Shown: piece after piece, positions 18,498 through 30,049 of the stretch
How positions within the stretch are numbered: position 1 is the stretch's first letter
Layout of the letters: every line of letters starts with the position of its first letter
Source of the DNA: Solimonas terrae
GTDB lineage: Bacteria; Pseudomonadota; Gammaproteobacteria; Nevskiales; Nevskiaceae
Reading direction: 5' to 3'
NCBI RefSeq assembly: GCF_011067135.1
Contig: NZ_JAAMOW010000006.1
Coordinates: 62,001 to 126,000, forward strand
DNA: 64,000 nt
Notes under the pieces: generated by a model
Told to the model about the DNA's origin: nothing
The model's input: only the letters and a program-made list of their open reading frames with translations
The model's database searches: none
Program-made: the position numbers and the translations under genes

Positions 18498-19748
18498 ATG
18501 ACGCCTTACGCCGCCATCGATTTCGGTACCTCCAATTCCGCGGTCTGTACCGGCTTCGATACGCATTGCTCGCTGGTACCGCTGGAAGCCGGCAGGGACA
18601 CGATGCCGACCGCCGTGTTCTACAACGCCGACGAGCGCACGACCGTGTTCGGCCGCCAGGCGATCGGCGAATATCAGGCCGGTTTCGATGGCCGCCTGCT
18701 GCGCTCGCTGAAAAGCCTGCTCGGCAGCGAACTGCTGTCGGAGACCACGCTCGTCAACGGCCGGCCGCTCGCCTACCGCGAGATCATCGCCGGCTTCCTG
18801 CACCATCTGCGCGAGACCGCGCAGACACATTGCGATCACGCGCTCGACCGCGTCGTGCTCGGGCGGCCGGTGCGCTTTGTCGACGAACACCCGGAGCGCG
18901 ACCGGCTCGCGGCGACGACCCTCGCCGACATCGCGCGCGACGTCGGCTTCGAAGACGTGCATTTCCAGTACGAGCCGATTGCCGCCGCGCTCGATTACGA
19001 AGTGACGCTGGACCGCGAAGCGCTGGTGCTGGTCGCCGACATCGGCGGCGGCACCTCGGACTTCTCGCTGATCCGGCTCGGCCCGCGGCGCACCGGACGC
19101 GTCGATCGCAGTGCCGACGTGCTGGCGAACTGCGGCGTGCACATCGCCGGCACCGACTTCGACCAGCAGCTCAGCCTTGCCGCGGCGATGCCGGCGCTGG
19201 GGCTCGGCACGTTCAGTCCCGGAGGCAAGCCGGTGCCCTCGCATGTCTACTTCGAGCTCGCGACCTGGCATCGCATCAATTTCCTGTACACACCGCGCGC
19301 ACTCGCCGAGGCTGAAACCCTGCGCCCGTTCTTTGCCGAACCGGCGCTGCACGATCGTCTGATGTCGGTGCTGCGCGGCCGCGAGGGTCACCGCATCGCC
19401 GGCCTGATCGAGGACGCGAAAGTCGCCGTCGCCGATGGCGGCACGATGGCGCTGGACCTGTCGTTCATCGACACGGCGCTGCGTGTGGCGGTCGACGACG
19501 CCCTGCTGCATCGTGCGATCGGCGCGCCGGTCGAGCGCATCGTCGCCGCCGCGTTGCAGACCGCAGCCGATGCCGGCCTGTCACCGGGCGCGGTGGACGC
19601 GATCTATTTCACCGGTGGCTCGACCGGCGTCCGCTTCCTGCGCGAGGCGATCGCGACCGCGTTCGCCGGGAGCGTGCCGGTCATGGGCGACAAGTTCGCC
19701 AGCGTCGCGCGCGGCCTCGGCGTCTACGCCGGCGCGCTGTTCGCCTAG
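18498..19748 (+). CDS. yegD: Hsp70-family protein YegD
   Basis: A 416-residue actin/Hsp70-type ATPase of the YegD group, which lacks the substrate-binding C-terminal domain of DnaK. The two phosphate loops are present: AIDFGTSNSAV at residues 6-16 and VADIGGGTSDFSLI near residue 180, and the adenosine motif YFTGGSTGVRF near residue 375. Its cellular client is unknown. About 90 bases separate it from the upstream gene. Confidence 0.92.
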   Translation: MTPYAAIDFGTSNSAVCTGFDTHCSLVPLEAGRDTMPTAVFYNADERTTVFGRQAIGEYQAGFDGRLLRSLKSLLGSELLSETTLVNGRPLAYREIIAGFLHHLRETAQTHCDHALDRVVLGRPVRFVDEHPERDRLAATTLADIARDVGFEDVHFQYEPIAAALDYEVTLDREALVLVADIGGGTSDFSLIRLGPRRTGRVDRSADVLANCGVHIAGTDFDQQLSLAAAMPALGLGTFSPGGKPVPSHVYFELATWHRINFLYTPRALAEAETLRPFFAEPALHDRLMSVLRGREGHRIAGLIEDAKVAVADGGTMALDLSFIDTALRVAVDDALLHRAIGAPVERIVAAALQTAADAGLSPGAVDAIYFTGGSTGVRFLREAIATAFAGSVPVMGDKFASVARGLGVYAGALFA

Positions 19749-19877
19749 GAATGCTCTGCACGGCGTAGCGAGCGGCTGTCTGGCACTCGCCCCGAAAAGT
19801 GCCGCAAACGCCGTCCGGACGCGGTTTCGGCAAACCGCTAGAATGCGCACCCTTCGCTGTCACCGCCTCTGCCGTCC

Positions 19878-21245
19878 ATGGCCCGTACGCCCGCCGCCCG
19901 CCGTTCCGCCGGCGCCGCCAAGAAACCCGCCGCCCCGAAAGTCGGCTTCGTCTCGCTCGGCTGCCCGAAGGCGCTGGTCGATTCCGAGCGCATCCTGACG
20001 CAGCTGCGCGCCGAGGGGTACCAGACCACGCCGACTTATGACGCCGCCGATGTCGTCGTCATCAACACCTGCGGCTTCATCGATGCAGCAGTCGAGGAAT
20101 CGCTGGACGCGATCGGCGAGGCGATGGCGGAGAACGGCAAGGTCGTCGTCACCGGCTGCCTCGGCGCCGGCCCGAAGAGCAACATCATCCGCGACAAGTT
20201 TCCGGACGTGCTGTCGGTCAGCGGCCCGCAGGACTACACGTCGGTGATGAATGCGGTGCACGCCGTGGTGCCACCGGCGCATGATCCGTTCCTCGATCTG
20301 CTGCCGCCGCAGGGCATCAAGCTGACGCCCAAGCACTACGCGTACCTGAAAATTTCCGAAGGCTGCAATCACAAGTGCAGCTTCTGCATCATCCCGTCGA
20401 TGCGCGGCAAGCTCGCGTCACGGCCGGTCGGCGAGGTTCTGCGCGAAGCCGAAAAACTGGTGAAGTCCGGCGTGCAGGAACTGCTGGTGATCTCGCAGGA
20501 CACCTCGGCCTACGGCGCCGATCTGAAATACGCGAAAGGCCAGTGGCGCGACCGCGATTACGAAACCCGCATGCTCGGCCTTTGCGAAGGCCTGTCGGAC
20601 CTCGGCGCGTGGGTGCGTCTGCACTACGTCTACCCGTACCCGCACGTCGACCACATCATGCCGCTGATGGCCGAAGGCAAGGTTCTGCCCTACCTCGACG
20701 TGCCGTTCCAGCACGCCTCGACGCGCGTGCTCAAGGCAATGAAGCGGCCGGCGGCCAGCGAAGACACTCTCAAGCGCATTCGCGCCTGGCGCAACATCTG
20801 CCCGGACCTGACGATTCGCAGCACCTTCATCGTCGGCTTCCCCGGCGAGACCGAGCAGGATTTCCAGTTGCTGCTCGACTGGCTCGACGAGGCACAACTC
20901 GATCGCGTCGGCTGCTTTCAGTACTCACCGGTCGAAGGCGCGACCGCCAACGCACTCGCCGATCACGTGCCGGCCGAGGTGATGGAAGATCGTTATCACC
21001 GATTCATGGAAAAGCAGCAGGCGATCAGCGCCGCGAAACTGCAGCGCAAGATCGGCCAGACCATCGAAGTGCTGGTTGACGAGATCAACGAAGACGCGGC
21101 CAGCGTCGGCCGTTCATGGGCCGATGCGCCGGAGATCGACGGCAAGGTCTACATCCAGGGCAAGCTCAAGCCCCTGCCCGGTCAGCGCCTCAAGGTGAAG
21201 GTGGTCGACGCCGACGAATACGATCTGTTCGCAAAGCTGGTGTAG
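19878..21245 (+). CDS. rimO: Ribosomal protein S12 methylthiotransferase RimO
   Basis: A 455-residue radical-SAM enzyme that adds a methylthio group to an aspartate of ribosomal protein S12. The N-terminal domain carries the three iron-sulfur cysteines in [19 protein letters not shown] and TGCLGAG. The radical-SAM cluster motif is [13 protein letters not shown] domain ends the protein (IDGKVYIQG... [14 protein letters not shown] in part). Pro/Ala/Arg-rich residues 1-22 precede the conserved core. Confidence 0.97.
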   Translation: MARTPAARRSAGAAKKPAAPKVGFVSLGCPKALVDSERILTQLRAEGYQTTPTYDAADVVVINTCGFIDAAVEESLDAIGEAMAENGKVVVTGCLGAGPKSNIIRDKFPDVLSVSGPQDYTSVMNAVHAVVPPAHDPFLDLLPPQGIKLTPKHYAYLKISEGCNHKCSFCIIPSMRGKLASRPVGEVLREAEKLVKSGVQELLVISQDTSAYGADLKYAKGQWRDRDYETRMLGLCEGLSDLGAWVRLHYVYPYPHVDHIMPLMAEGKVLPYLDVPFQHASTRVLKAMKRPAASEDTLKRIRAWRNICPDLTIRSTFIVGFPGETEQDFQLLLDWLDEAQLDRVGCFQYSPVEGATANALADHVPAEVMEDRYHRFMEKQQAISAAKLQRKIGQTIEVLVDEINEDAASVGRSWADAPEIDGKVYIQGKLKPLPGQRLKVKVVDADEYDLFAKLV

Positions 21246-21293
21246 CAAGTCGCCGCTTGCGCGGCTCCTGCAGAATCCGAGCCGCGATCCTCG

Positions 21294-22193
21294 TCACGGC
21301 AAAACAAAATTCCACAGCGGCACGGTGATGAAAGCCAGCAAGGTGCCGGCACCGAGCAGGGTGTTGGCGACCGGCGGATCGAGCTTGTACTGATCGGCGA
21401 GGATCGTCGCCGACACCATCGGCGCCATCGCCGCCTGCAGCACCGCGATCGTCAGCGGCAGGCCGTGCATGCGCAGCAGCGCGCCGATGCCCAGCACCAC
21501 GGCCGGAATCAGGACAAGCTTGTAGAGCAGGCCACCGCCCACCGCGCTGATCTGGTCGCGACCCAGATGCAAGCGAAAGCGCAGGCCGACGACGAACAGG
21601 GCGATCGGCGTCAGCGTGCCGGCGATGCGGCCGAGCAGCGCATCGGCGAGCGGCGGCCAGCCACCCAGCGCGCCGATGATGATGCCGCTGACCAGGGCAA
21701 CGAAGGCCGGAAACATCAGCACGCGACGCACGATCTGCGCCGGATGCGGTTTCTGGCCGGAATAGACCGACGCGACGATGATGCCGCCGACCGCCAGGGC
21801 GATGAAGCAGCCGCCCTGATCGGCGATCACCGCGTAGGCAAGACCCTCCTGTCCGCGCAGCGCCTCGATCAGCGGATAGCCGATGAACGAGGTGTTGCCG
21901 AGTCCTGCCACCAGCGTCAGCGCACCGATGCGCGCGCGCGACCACTGCAGGCGCCGGCCGAGGCCGGCGAACAGCAGCCATGCAGCGACGAACACCAGCC
22001 ACTGCGACATCGCCAGATACAGAAGGTGCAGATCGAAATGCAGGCGCGGCACCAGCTGCACGACCATCGCCGGCAGGGCGATATTGATCAGCCACCAGTT
22101 CAGGCCGGGCGCCAGGCCGATCGGCGGATGCGCGTAACGCGCGATCAGCATGCCGAGCGCAAGACAGACCAGCAGCAACAGGAACGATTCCAC
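21294..22193 (-). CDS. AEC-family (auxin efflux carrier type) transporter
   Basis: A roughly 299-residue membrane protein with ten predicted helices in two halves, of the AEC family: the first helix is followed by LNWWLINIALPAM, then ALTLVAGLGNTSFIGYPL, and in the second half QAAMAPMVSATILADQY. Members carry small organic anions such as malate. The open frame begins at 22283, but its first 30 residues look non-native; a GTG at 22193 starts right at the first helix and is my preferred start. Convergent with rimO. Confidence 0.85.
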   Translation of the reverse strand: MESFLLLLVCLALGMLIARYAHPPIGLAPGLNWWLINIALPAMVVQLVPRLHFDLHLLYLAMSQWLVFVAAWLLFAGLGRRLQWSRARIGALTLVAGLGNTSFIGYPLIEALRGQEGLAYAVIADQGGCFIALAVGGIIVASVYSGQKPHPAQIVRRVLMFPAFVALVSGIIIGALGGWPPLADALLGRIAGTLTPIALFVVGLRFRLHLGRDQISAVGGGLLYKLVLIPAVVLGIGALLRMHGLPLTIAVLQAAMAPMVSATILADQYKLDPPVANTLLGAGTLLAFITVPLWNFVLP

Positions 22194-22463
22194 GCAAAAA
22201 CCCGATCGCGCGTCCAGACTTGGAGCGGCGGCGATTGTACGGGGTCCGGCCGGCGCCATCACCGCCGGCGCTCGGACAGCCATCGTTCAGCACACGGCGC
22301 CGGTGACGCTGAACTTTATGCGGTACCGCCGGCCTAAAGTTTCAGACGGCGGATCGACGGCCCCGCAGCGTGACGAGGGGTCCCTTGAGGTCATCGCGGA
22401 TCGGCCGTTCTCCGGGAGGTGCGACCGGGTCGCGCCTCCTCTCTCGCACCCAAGGAGATGGAC

Positions 22464-23201
22464 ATGGCCAGGAAGCCGTCGCAGACCGAACAGAAAGTGG
22501 ACACGATGCTGGAAGGGACCTTCCCGGCCAGCGATGCGCTGTCATGGGGCGGCAGCGGGGCGGAACGCGAGCGCCGCGCGCGCAACAGCTCGTCTGCCGG
22601 CCGCGCGCTGCGCAAGACCGGCGGCCTGCACGGCAAGACCTTTGCCATCCTCGCCACCCACGGCTTCGAACAATCCGAGTTGATGAAACCAAGACAGGCC
22701 TTGCTCAAGGCCGGCGCCGAGGTCGAGATCGTCTCGCTCGGCAAGAAGCCGATCAAGGGCTGGAAAAAGCAGGACTGGACCGAGGCCATCGAGGTCGATC
22801 TCGATCTCAATGCGGCCAGCCCCTCACGCTACGACGGTCTGGTTCTGCCGGGCGGCACGCTCAACGCCGACACACTGCGCAGCGAGCCGCGCGCAATCAC
22901 CTTCATCAAGGATTTCTTCGACAACGGCAAACCGGTCGCGGCGATCTGCCACGCGCCCTGGCTGCTGGTCGAAGCGCGCGTCGTCGACGGTCACCGGCTG
23001 ACCTCGTGGCCGTCGCTGAAGACGGATGTGCGCAATGCCGGCGGCGAATGGCTGGACGAGGAAGTCGTGGTCGACGATCAACTGCTGACCAGCCGCAAGC
23101 CGGACGACATTCCGGCGTTCACCGACGCAATGATCGGCCTGTTCGCACAGCACAAGCGCCGCGACAACGCGCGCACGACGATCGGTCCGACCGACGTCTG
23201 A
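22464..23201 (+). CDS. PfpI/DJ-1-family protein with an N-terminal FPASD segment
   Basis: A 245-residue class I glutamine-amidotransferase-like protein of the PfpI/YhbO type (proposed protease or deglycase against glycated proteins). The core runs from about residue 53: FAILATHGFEQSEL, GLVLPGGTLN, and the nucleophile elbow AAICHAPWLL with the catalytic Cys. The first 50 residues are extra and contain TMLEGTFPASDALSW, which resembles the FPASDPPSW motif of small stand-alone stress proteins. AAGGAG at 22452 is immediately followed by one ATG and lies six bases before the ATG at 22464, which I chose. Confidence 0.87.
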   Translation: MARKPSQTEQKVDTMLEGTFPASDALSWGGSGAERERRARNSSSAGRALRKTGGLHGKTFAILATHGFEQSELMKPRQALLKAGAEVEIVSLGKKPIKGWKKQDWTEAIEVDLDLNAASPSRYDGLVLPGGTLNADTLRSEPRAITFIKDFFDNGKPVAAICHAPWLLVEARVVDGHRLTSWPSLKTDVRNAGGEWLDEEVVVDDQLLTSRKPDDIPAFTDAMIGLFAQHKRRDNARTTIGPTDV

Positions 23202-23265
23202 GTCGCGCGCATGACGTGTCCCGCGTCGCGGCCCGGCCAGCGCGAGAGACCGCGCGGAACCGGTC

Positions 23266-24099
23266 CTACTGCGCAGCGTGCTCGCGGGCGATCAGCTGAT
23301 CGGCATTCTTCAGCAGGTCCTCGCGCGTCTTGCCCTTGACCAGATACTTGCCGTCGATGACCAGCGACGGCGTCTGGCGCACCTGGCTCTGCATCATGAA
23401 CTGATGCGCCTTGTTGACCTGCGCGTCCACCGTGAAGCTGCTCATCAGATCCTGAAACTGCGCCGGGTCGGCGCCGTACTTGGCATAGAACGCCGCGATC
23501 TTCGCCGGGTCCAGCGTCATGCCCTCGCCCGGCAGCGTGTGTTCCTCATGAATCGCCGCGTAGACCGCCTCGTGCGTCTTGTCGACCAGACCGAGCGCAT
23601 CGGCCGCGTAGTACGCACGCGCGTAAGCCTTGAAGTCGGGTCGGAAATCCGCCGGCACGTAGACGACGTGCACGTAGGCCGGCAACTTCTTCTTCCATTC
23701 CTGGAACATCGGGTTGAAGCCGGCACAGGCCGGGCAGACGTAGTTGAACACCTCGGCGACCTCGACCTTGCCGGCGCCGGTATCGAAGGGCTCGCCGCCG
23801 CTGATGCTGACGTAATCATCGCCGGCAACCAGACTGCCGGCCGGTGCCGAGCCGTCCTTTTTCGCCGCAGCCGACGTCTCTGCCGGTGCGGGTGCGGGTG
23901 CAGGCGCCGCCGCTTCGGCCGGCGCCGGCGCGGTTTCGGCATCGTCGGCGGCTGGTGCATTCGCACTGGTGTCGGGCACCGGCGCTGCCGTGGCCTCGGC
24001 CGGCGCGGGGGTCGACGCGGGAGGTGTCGCTTCGTGGGACTTCGAACAGGCGCCCAGCATCGACAGCAGACCCACGGCCAACAGATAACGCAGCTTCAT
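23266..24099 (-). CDS. dsbA: DsbA-family thiol:disulfide oxidoreductase, lipoprotein
   Basis: A 277-residue thioredoxin-fold protein that would introduce disulfides into envelope proteins. It starts with a lipoprotein signal (LLSMLGAC), followed by a roughly 65-residue Ala/Pro/Thr-rich linker, then the DsbA domain with active site CPAC in VFNYVCPACAGF and the cis-proline segment VRQTPSLVIDGKY. E. coli DsbA has CPHC; CPAC should be less oxidising. The GGAG ribosome site supports the start at 24099; the longer frame upstream is not real. The lipid anchor and linker make it a tethered DsbA. Confidence 0.9.
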   Translation of the reverse strand: MKLRYLLAVGLLSMLGACSKSHEATPPASTPAPAEATAAPVPDTSANAPAADDAETAPAPAEAAAPAPAPAPAETSAAAKKDGSAPAGSLVAGDDYVSISGGEPFDTGAGKVEVAEVFNYVCPACAGFNPMFQEWKKKLPAYVHVVYVPADFRPDFKAYARAYYAADALGLVDKTHEAVYAAIHEEHTLPGEGMTLDPAKIAAFYAKYGADPAQFQDLMSSFTVDAQVNKAHQFMMQSQVRQTPSLVIDGKYLVKGKTREDLLKNADQLIAREHAAQ

Positions 24100-24373
24100 T
24101 TCAGGCTCCGGAAACGGGCGATCCGGCCACTGCCGTGGCGGAACCGGCGACGCGCGCCGAGCGCGCTCAGTACGGGAAAAGTGGACCCGGCCGCGGCCCG
24201 ACCACCGCCGCGCAACCGGGGCCAAAGTCTGGGACAAGGCGGCGGCGGACGCAATTGCAAACGGCAGGCGGCGGCGCAGCGGCGCCGCGATGAGCGCATC
24301 TGCGGCCAATGCACATCCGTGCGGAACCGCTAGCATGCCGACGTACTCGAAAGAAGCCCGACGAGAATCCGCC

Positions 24374-25066
24374 ATGGCCATCGTGAATCGCCGTGCAAAA
24401 GCCAAGGTCGCGGCACCGCTGCCCGCCGAGACCGAGAACTTCGCGTTCGCTGCCGAAATCCCGGTCGGCGAACGCGAGCCGCTCTGGAAACTGCAGCTGC
24501 AGGTGCACAGCACGCCGCAGGCCGATGGCGAACACACGCGCCTGCGCGCGCATCTGCAGACCAACCTCGGCAGCGCGCTGCGCCCGGCGCTGGCTCGGTC
24601 GGCGCCAGATGTCGCCGCACTGCCGCGCCCCGATCCCTCGTCTGCCACGTCAGCACGCGCACTGCGCCTCGCCGAGCGTGCCGGTCATGCCGCGCAGAAT
24701 CTGGCGCAGCGCGCGCTGCGCGTACCCGTGCTGCGGCGTCTCGCCGAACCGCTGCTGCAACTCGACTTCAACACCTGGATCGAAATTCAGGCCTCGACCG
24801 CCTCGCTGGACCGCGGCAGCCACAGCCTGCTGCCGCAGGCAGAGCGTCTTCACACGCTCGGCATCCGTCCCAGGCGCGCGGGCGACGAGCCGCTGGCCGA
24901 AACCTGGGCCGGCGAAGCGCCGGACGGTTACGCTCAGGTGTCCGTGCTGCAGATCGACAAGCGCCATTTGCCGGAGCGGTTGCTGCGCCTGCTAGGCAAT
25001 CGCCCGTTCGGACTGGCTGCGACCATCGTCAACACGGTGCAGCAGAAGAAGGCCCAGGGCCATTAA
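24374..25066 (+). CDS. Hypothetical protein, 230 residues
   Basis: I do not recognise this protein. It is predicted soluble, with no signal peptide or membrane helix; composition is rich in Arg, Ala and Leu. The first part (residues 20-60) looks like beta strands with polar alternation, the middle (90-130) is an amphipathic helix rich in Arg and Ala, and the end has hydrophobic patches (RPFGLAATIVNTV). Codon use is like the neighbours and the frame is clean, supporting a real gene. An alternative ATG lies at 24332. It is divergent from dsbA and has no close partner downstream. Confidence 0.65.
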   Translation: MAIVNRRAKAKVAAPLPAETENFAFAAEIPVGEREPLWKLQLQVHSTPQADGEHTRLRAHLQTNLGSALRPALARSAPDVAALPRPDPSSATSARALRLAERAGHAAQNLAQRALRVPVLRRLAEPLLQLDFNTWIEIQASTASLDRGSHSLLPQAERLHTLGIRPRRAGDEPLAETWAGEAPDGYAQVSVLQIDKRHLPERLLRLLGNRPFGLAATIVNTVQQKKAQGH

Positions 25067-25208
25067 CGCCATGGACGATCGCTGCGTTGCTGCCAGCAAT
25101 CACGCCAGGCAAGGCAGGAGCCGCAGGGCTTGGTGGCGCCAAGCGCAAGGCTCGTAACGTCGCATGGCGCGATTTCTGGCGCCACCCGAATGGGGCGGGG
25201 CTTCCCCG

Positions 25209-25754
25209 TCAGACCGCGAGCGCCGCGCGAATCCCGGTCACGAGGCTGTCGCTGTCATGTGCGACGAGCAGGCCCGCCCGATGTTCGGCCCGGATGAAGC
25301 CCTCGCCGACGGCGTGGTCGAGGAAGCCGAGCAGACCGTCGTAGTAGCCGTCGACGTTGAGCATCGCGCAGGGCTTGCGGTGCTGCCCCAGCCGCGCCCA
25401 GGTCCAGATCTCGAACAGCTCTTCGAGCGTGCCGAGTCCGCCGGGCAAGGCGACGAAGGCATCCGCCAGTTGCGCCATCAGCGCCTTGCGCTCATGCATG
25501 GAGTCGACCAGATGCAGCTGACTCAGGCCGTCGTGTGCGAGTTCGCGATCGGCCAGCGCGCGCGGCATCACGCCGATGACCTCGCCGCCGCGCGCCAGCG
25601 CCGCGTCGGCCAGCGCGCCCATCAGTCCGACCGAAGCGCCGCCGTAGACGATCGCGATATCGGCGTCGGCAAGCTCCGCACCGAGTCGCGCCGCCGCAGC
25701 CGCATGCAGCGGCCGTGCGCCTGCGCTCGAACCGCAGTAGACGCAGATGCGCAT
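25209..25754 (-). CDS. LOG family protein (cytokinin riboside 5'-monophosphate phosphoribohydrolase-like)
   Basis: A 181-residue Rossmann-fold protein of the LOG/TIGR00730 family, which cleaves nucleoside 5'-monophosphates to the free base and ribose 5-phosphate. The signature PGGLGTLEELFEIWTW is intact, as is IVYGGASVGLMG. In bacteria the physiological substrate is usually AMP-like. Its ATG overlaps the stop of the upstream MFS gene (TGATG), so translation is coupled. Confidence 0.92.
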   Translation of the reverse strand: MRICVYCGSSAGARPLHAAAAARLGAELADADIAIVYGGASVGLMGALADAALARGGEVIGVMPRALADRELAHDGLSQLHLVDSMHERKALMAQLADAFVALPGGLGTLEELFEIWTWARLGQHRKPCAMLNVDGYYDGLLGFLDHAVGEGFIRAEHRAGLLVAHDSDSLVTGIRAALAV

Positions 25755-27019
25755 CACAGCCTCACGGTCAGCAGCTCGCGCGAGCGGCGCCACATCCAGA
25801 CTACGACGCCGCAGGTCACCGCCGCGCCGGCGATCACCGACGGCACCGTGCCGAGCAGCCTGGCGGCGAGTCCGGACTCGAACGCGCCGAGTTCGTTCGA
25901 GGAACTGATGAAGATGCTGTTGACCGCCTGGACGCGGCCGCGCAGGTGATCGGGCGGCACCGACTGCATGATCGTGTTGCGGATGATGACGCTGACGCTG
26001 TCGAACGCACCGGTTGCGAACAGGGCGACGATCGACAGCCAGAACAGCTTCGACAACGCGAACACGAAGGTCGCGAGACCGAAGCCGGCGACCGCCAGCA
26101 GCAGGTTGCGCCACGGCTTGTCCAGCGGCGGACGGTAGGCGCAGATCATCACCGTCAGCAGCGCCCCGATCGCCGGCGCGGCGCGCAGCACGCCGAGACC
26201 TTGCGGTCCGACCGCGAGGATGTCGTCGGCGAACACGGGCAACAGTGCGACCACGCCGCCGAACAGCACCGAAAACATGTCCAGCGAGATCGCATAGAGA
26301 ATGATCCTTGCCTTGAACACGTAGTCGATGCCTTCGCGCAGGCTCGCCCACAGATTGCCGGCGTTCGGATTCGGCAGCACCGGTCGCGGCTTGACGAAGG
26401 AAATCAGCACCAGACTGCCGCTGAACATCACGACCACCACCAGCAAGGTGCCGGACAGGCCGCCGATTCCAAACAGCAGGCCGGCCGACACCGGACCGAG
26501 GATCGCGCCGGTCTGGAAAAACGTGCTCGACCAGGTCGCGCTGTTGCCGTAAATCTCGCGCGGCACGAGAAACGCCCGCAGCGAAGAGGCCGCCGGCGCA
26601 TAGAACCCCCGCGCGAAACCGACCAGGCTGATCAGGCCGTAGGCGCTGAGCAGCCAGACCTGCGGAGCCAGCCGTGCGCGCAGCGACGGCCATGACAGTG
26701 CTGCCAGCACCACGGAACCGAGCAGCACGACGGCGATGGCCTTGCGGATGATGCCGCGCTTTTCGCGGCGATCCGCGAGATGTCCCCCGAACAGTGCCAG
26801 CGTGATGAACGGCAGCGCTTCGGCGAGACCGATCAGGCCGAGCGACAGCGGATCGTGCGTGACCTGATAGATCTCGTACGACAGCGCAACTTCCTGGATC
26901 AGCAGCCCGCAGCTGAGCAGGAAGGCAGCGAACGCCAGCGCCCGGAATTCCGGGTAGCGCAGCGCCGCATAGGGGTCATGCCGCGCCGGCAGCGGTGCTG
27001 CCGGCTCCGCCTCAGGCAT
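25754..27019 (-). CDS. MFS transporter, EntS-like (MFS_3)
   Basis: A 421-residue major facilitator protein with about 12 predicted helices. It has the loop 2-3 motif GGHLADRREKR and later PDHLRGRVQAVNSIF, both typical of the MFS_3/EntS drug or siderophore exporter group. The ATG at 27019 overlaps the end of the desaturase gene by eight bases; an ATG at 27052 would add eleven residues. The order desaturase-MFS-LOG with overlaps shows one operon. The exported compound is not indicated. Confidence 0.87.
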   Translation of the reverse strand: MPEAEPAAPLPARHDPYAALRYPEFRALAFAAFLLSCGLLIQEVALSYEIYQVTHDPLSLGLIGLAEALPFITLALFGGHLADRREKRGIIRKAIAVVLLGSVVLAALSWPSLRARLAPQVWLLSAYGLISLVGFARGFYAPAASSLRAFLVPREIYGNSATWSSTFFQTGAILGPVSAGLLFGIGGLSGTLLVVVVMFSGSLVLISFVKPRPVLPNPNAGNLWASLREGIDYVFKARIILYAISLDMFSVLFGGVVALLPVFADDILAVGPQGLGVLRAAPAIGALLTVMICAYRPPLDKPWRNLLLAVAGFGLATFVFALSKLFWLSIVALFATGAFDSVSVIIRNTIMQSVPPDHLRGRVQAVNSIFISSSNELGAFESGLAARLLGTVPSVIAGAAVTCGVVVWMWRRSRELLTVRL

Positions 27020-28181
27020 AGGCCGGAACCGCTTCCAGGCGGGCGATGACATTGCTGGCGATCAGCTCGCGCGCGCGCGCGACGATCTCTTCCAGGGCCG
27101 GGCTGCGCGCGAAACGGCGGCGCGCGTGGCGATAGAGCTGATCGAGGCTCGGCAGTTCGGCGTGCACGTTCTGCAGCAGCTGCTCGCGGCGGACCACGAG
27201 CTGCTCGGCCCAGTGCCGGCGCCAGTCGGCGATCGCATGGCCACGATTCAGTTCCACCCAGCGCTGCTGCATGCGGCGCACGATGCGATCCGGACAGAAA
27301 CGGTGCGCCACCGCCTGTGCGATACGCTCCTTGATCTCGGCCGAGGTCGGGCGGCTGCCGTCGAGCACGTGTGCCGGCGGCGCGCGCAGTTCGGAAACCA
27401 CGCCGATGCGGTCCAGCCCGCACAGCGCGTAATAGGTGATGTCCACTTCCCACCACTTGAAGCCCTGGCGCGCCGAGGCCATGTAGTAGTGGTGGTTGTT
27501 GTGCCAGCCCTCGCCCAGCGACAGCAGCGCGAACAGCCAGTTGTTGCGCGAATCGTCGCCGGTCAGATAACGCTGACGGCCGAGCACATGCACCAGCGAA
27601 TTGATGCAGAACGTGGCGTGCCATAGCAGCACGGTGGACCAGACGAAGCCGATCACGAGCGCCTGCCAGCCACCGATCGCCCAGACCGCAACGCCGAGCA
27701 CCGCACCGGGAATCCAGTGGTGCTTGTCGAGCCAGCGCAACTCCGGGTACTTCGAGAAATCGGCGATGCGCGTGTAGTCGGCGGCTTGCGCCTGCTTGTT
27801 GAAGATCCAGCCCAGGTGCGCGAACCAGAAGCCGTACTGGCGCGGCGAATGCGAGTCCAGCGGCGTATCCGAATGGCGGTGATGGGCGCGGTGCTTGGCC
27901 GCCCACCACAAGGCACCCGACTGGAACGAGGCCTGCGCGATCCACGCCAGCACGAACTGGAAGACGCGGCCGGTCTTGTAGGCCTTGTGCGAGAAGTAGC
28001 GGTGATAGCCGGCGGTGATGCCGAACATGCGCACGCCGTACAGCGCCAGGCACAACGCGAACGTGCTCCAGCTGATGCCGGTCCAGATCGCAGCGAAGCA
28101 GGCGATGTGGAAGGCCGCGAACAAGGCCAGCATCGGCCAGTTGGCGGGATCGAGACGGCGGCTTTGCAGCGGCTTTTCCAT
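27012..28181 (-). CDS. Acyl-CoA delta-9-type fatty acid desaturase
   Basis: A 389-residue membrane di-iron desaturase. The three histidine boxes are complete: HRYFSH, HRAHHRH and HNNHH, spaced around four predicted membrane helices (near residues 17-60 and 155-200). It introduces a double bond into saturated acyl chains, adjusting membrane fluidity. The C-terminal 120 residues form an extra hydrophilic, Arg-rich extension. A GGAAG site before the ATG at 28181 fixes the start over a longer frame. First gene of the operon with the MFS and LOG genes. Confidence 0.92.
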   Translation of the reverse strand: MEKPLQSRRLDPANWPMLALFAAFHIACFAAIWTGISWSTFALCLALYGVRMFGITAGYHRYFSHKAYKTGRVFQFVLAWIAQASFQSGALWWAAKHRAHHRHSDTPLDSHSPRQYGFWFAHLGWIFNKQAQAADYTRIADFSKYPELRWLDKHHWIPGAVLGVAVWAIGGWQALVIGFVWSTVLLWHATFCINSLVHVLGRQRYLTGDDSRNNWLFALLSLGEGWHNNHHYYMASARQGFKWWEVDITYYALCGLDRIGVVSELRAPPAHVLDGSRPTSAEIKERIAQAVAHRFCPDRIVRRMQQRWVELNRGHAIADWRRHWAEQLVVRREQLLQNVHAELPSLDQLYRHARRRFARSPALEEIVARARELIASNVIARLEAVPAYA

Positions 28182-28239
28182 GTTGCGGTTCTTCCGGTCC
28201 GGCGCGATTGCGCCCGTTGTCGATTGCGTGCGGCGCTTC

Positions 28240-29838
<1,599 letters not shown>

Positions 29839-30049
29839 GTGGTCCTCCGGGGTGGCGCGCATTGTACCCGCTGGCCCTGCCGCTGCGGAGGCCCCGGCCG
29901 GGCCGGGCGCCCCGTCGGCACGCTTTTGTCACCGCGCGGAGAAGCGGGACCGGAGGCAGAATCCCGCGGCGCGGACCGGCACGGTCGCGTCGCAGGCCCA
30001 GCTTCGGGAACGATACGGCGAGGCGAAGCAGGAGGCTGCTGCGGACGCT

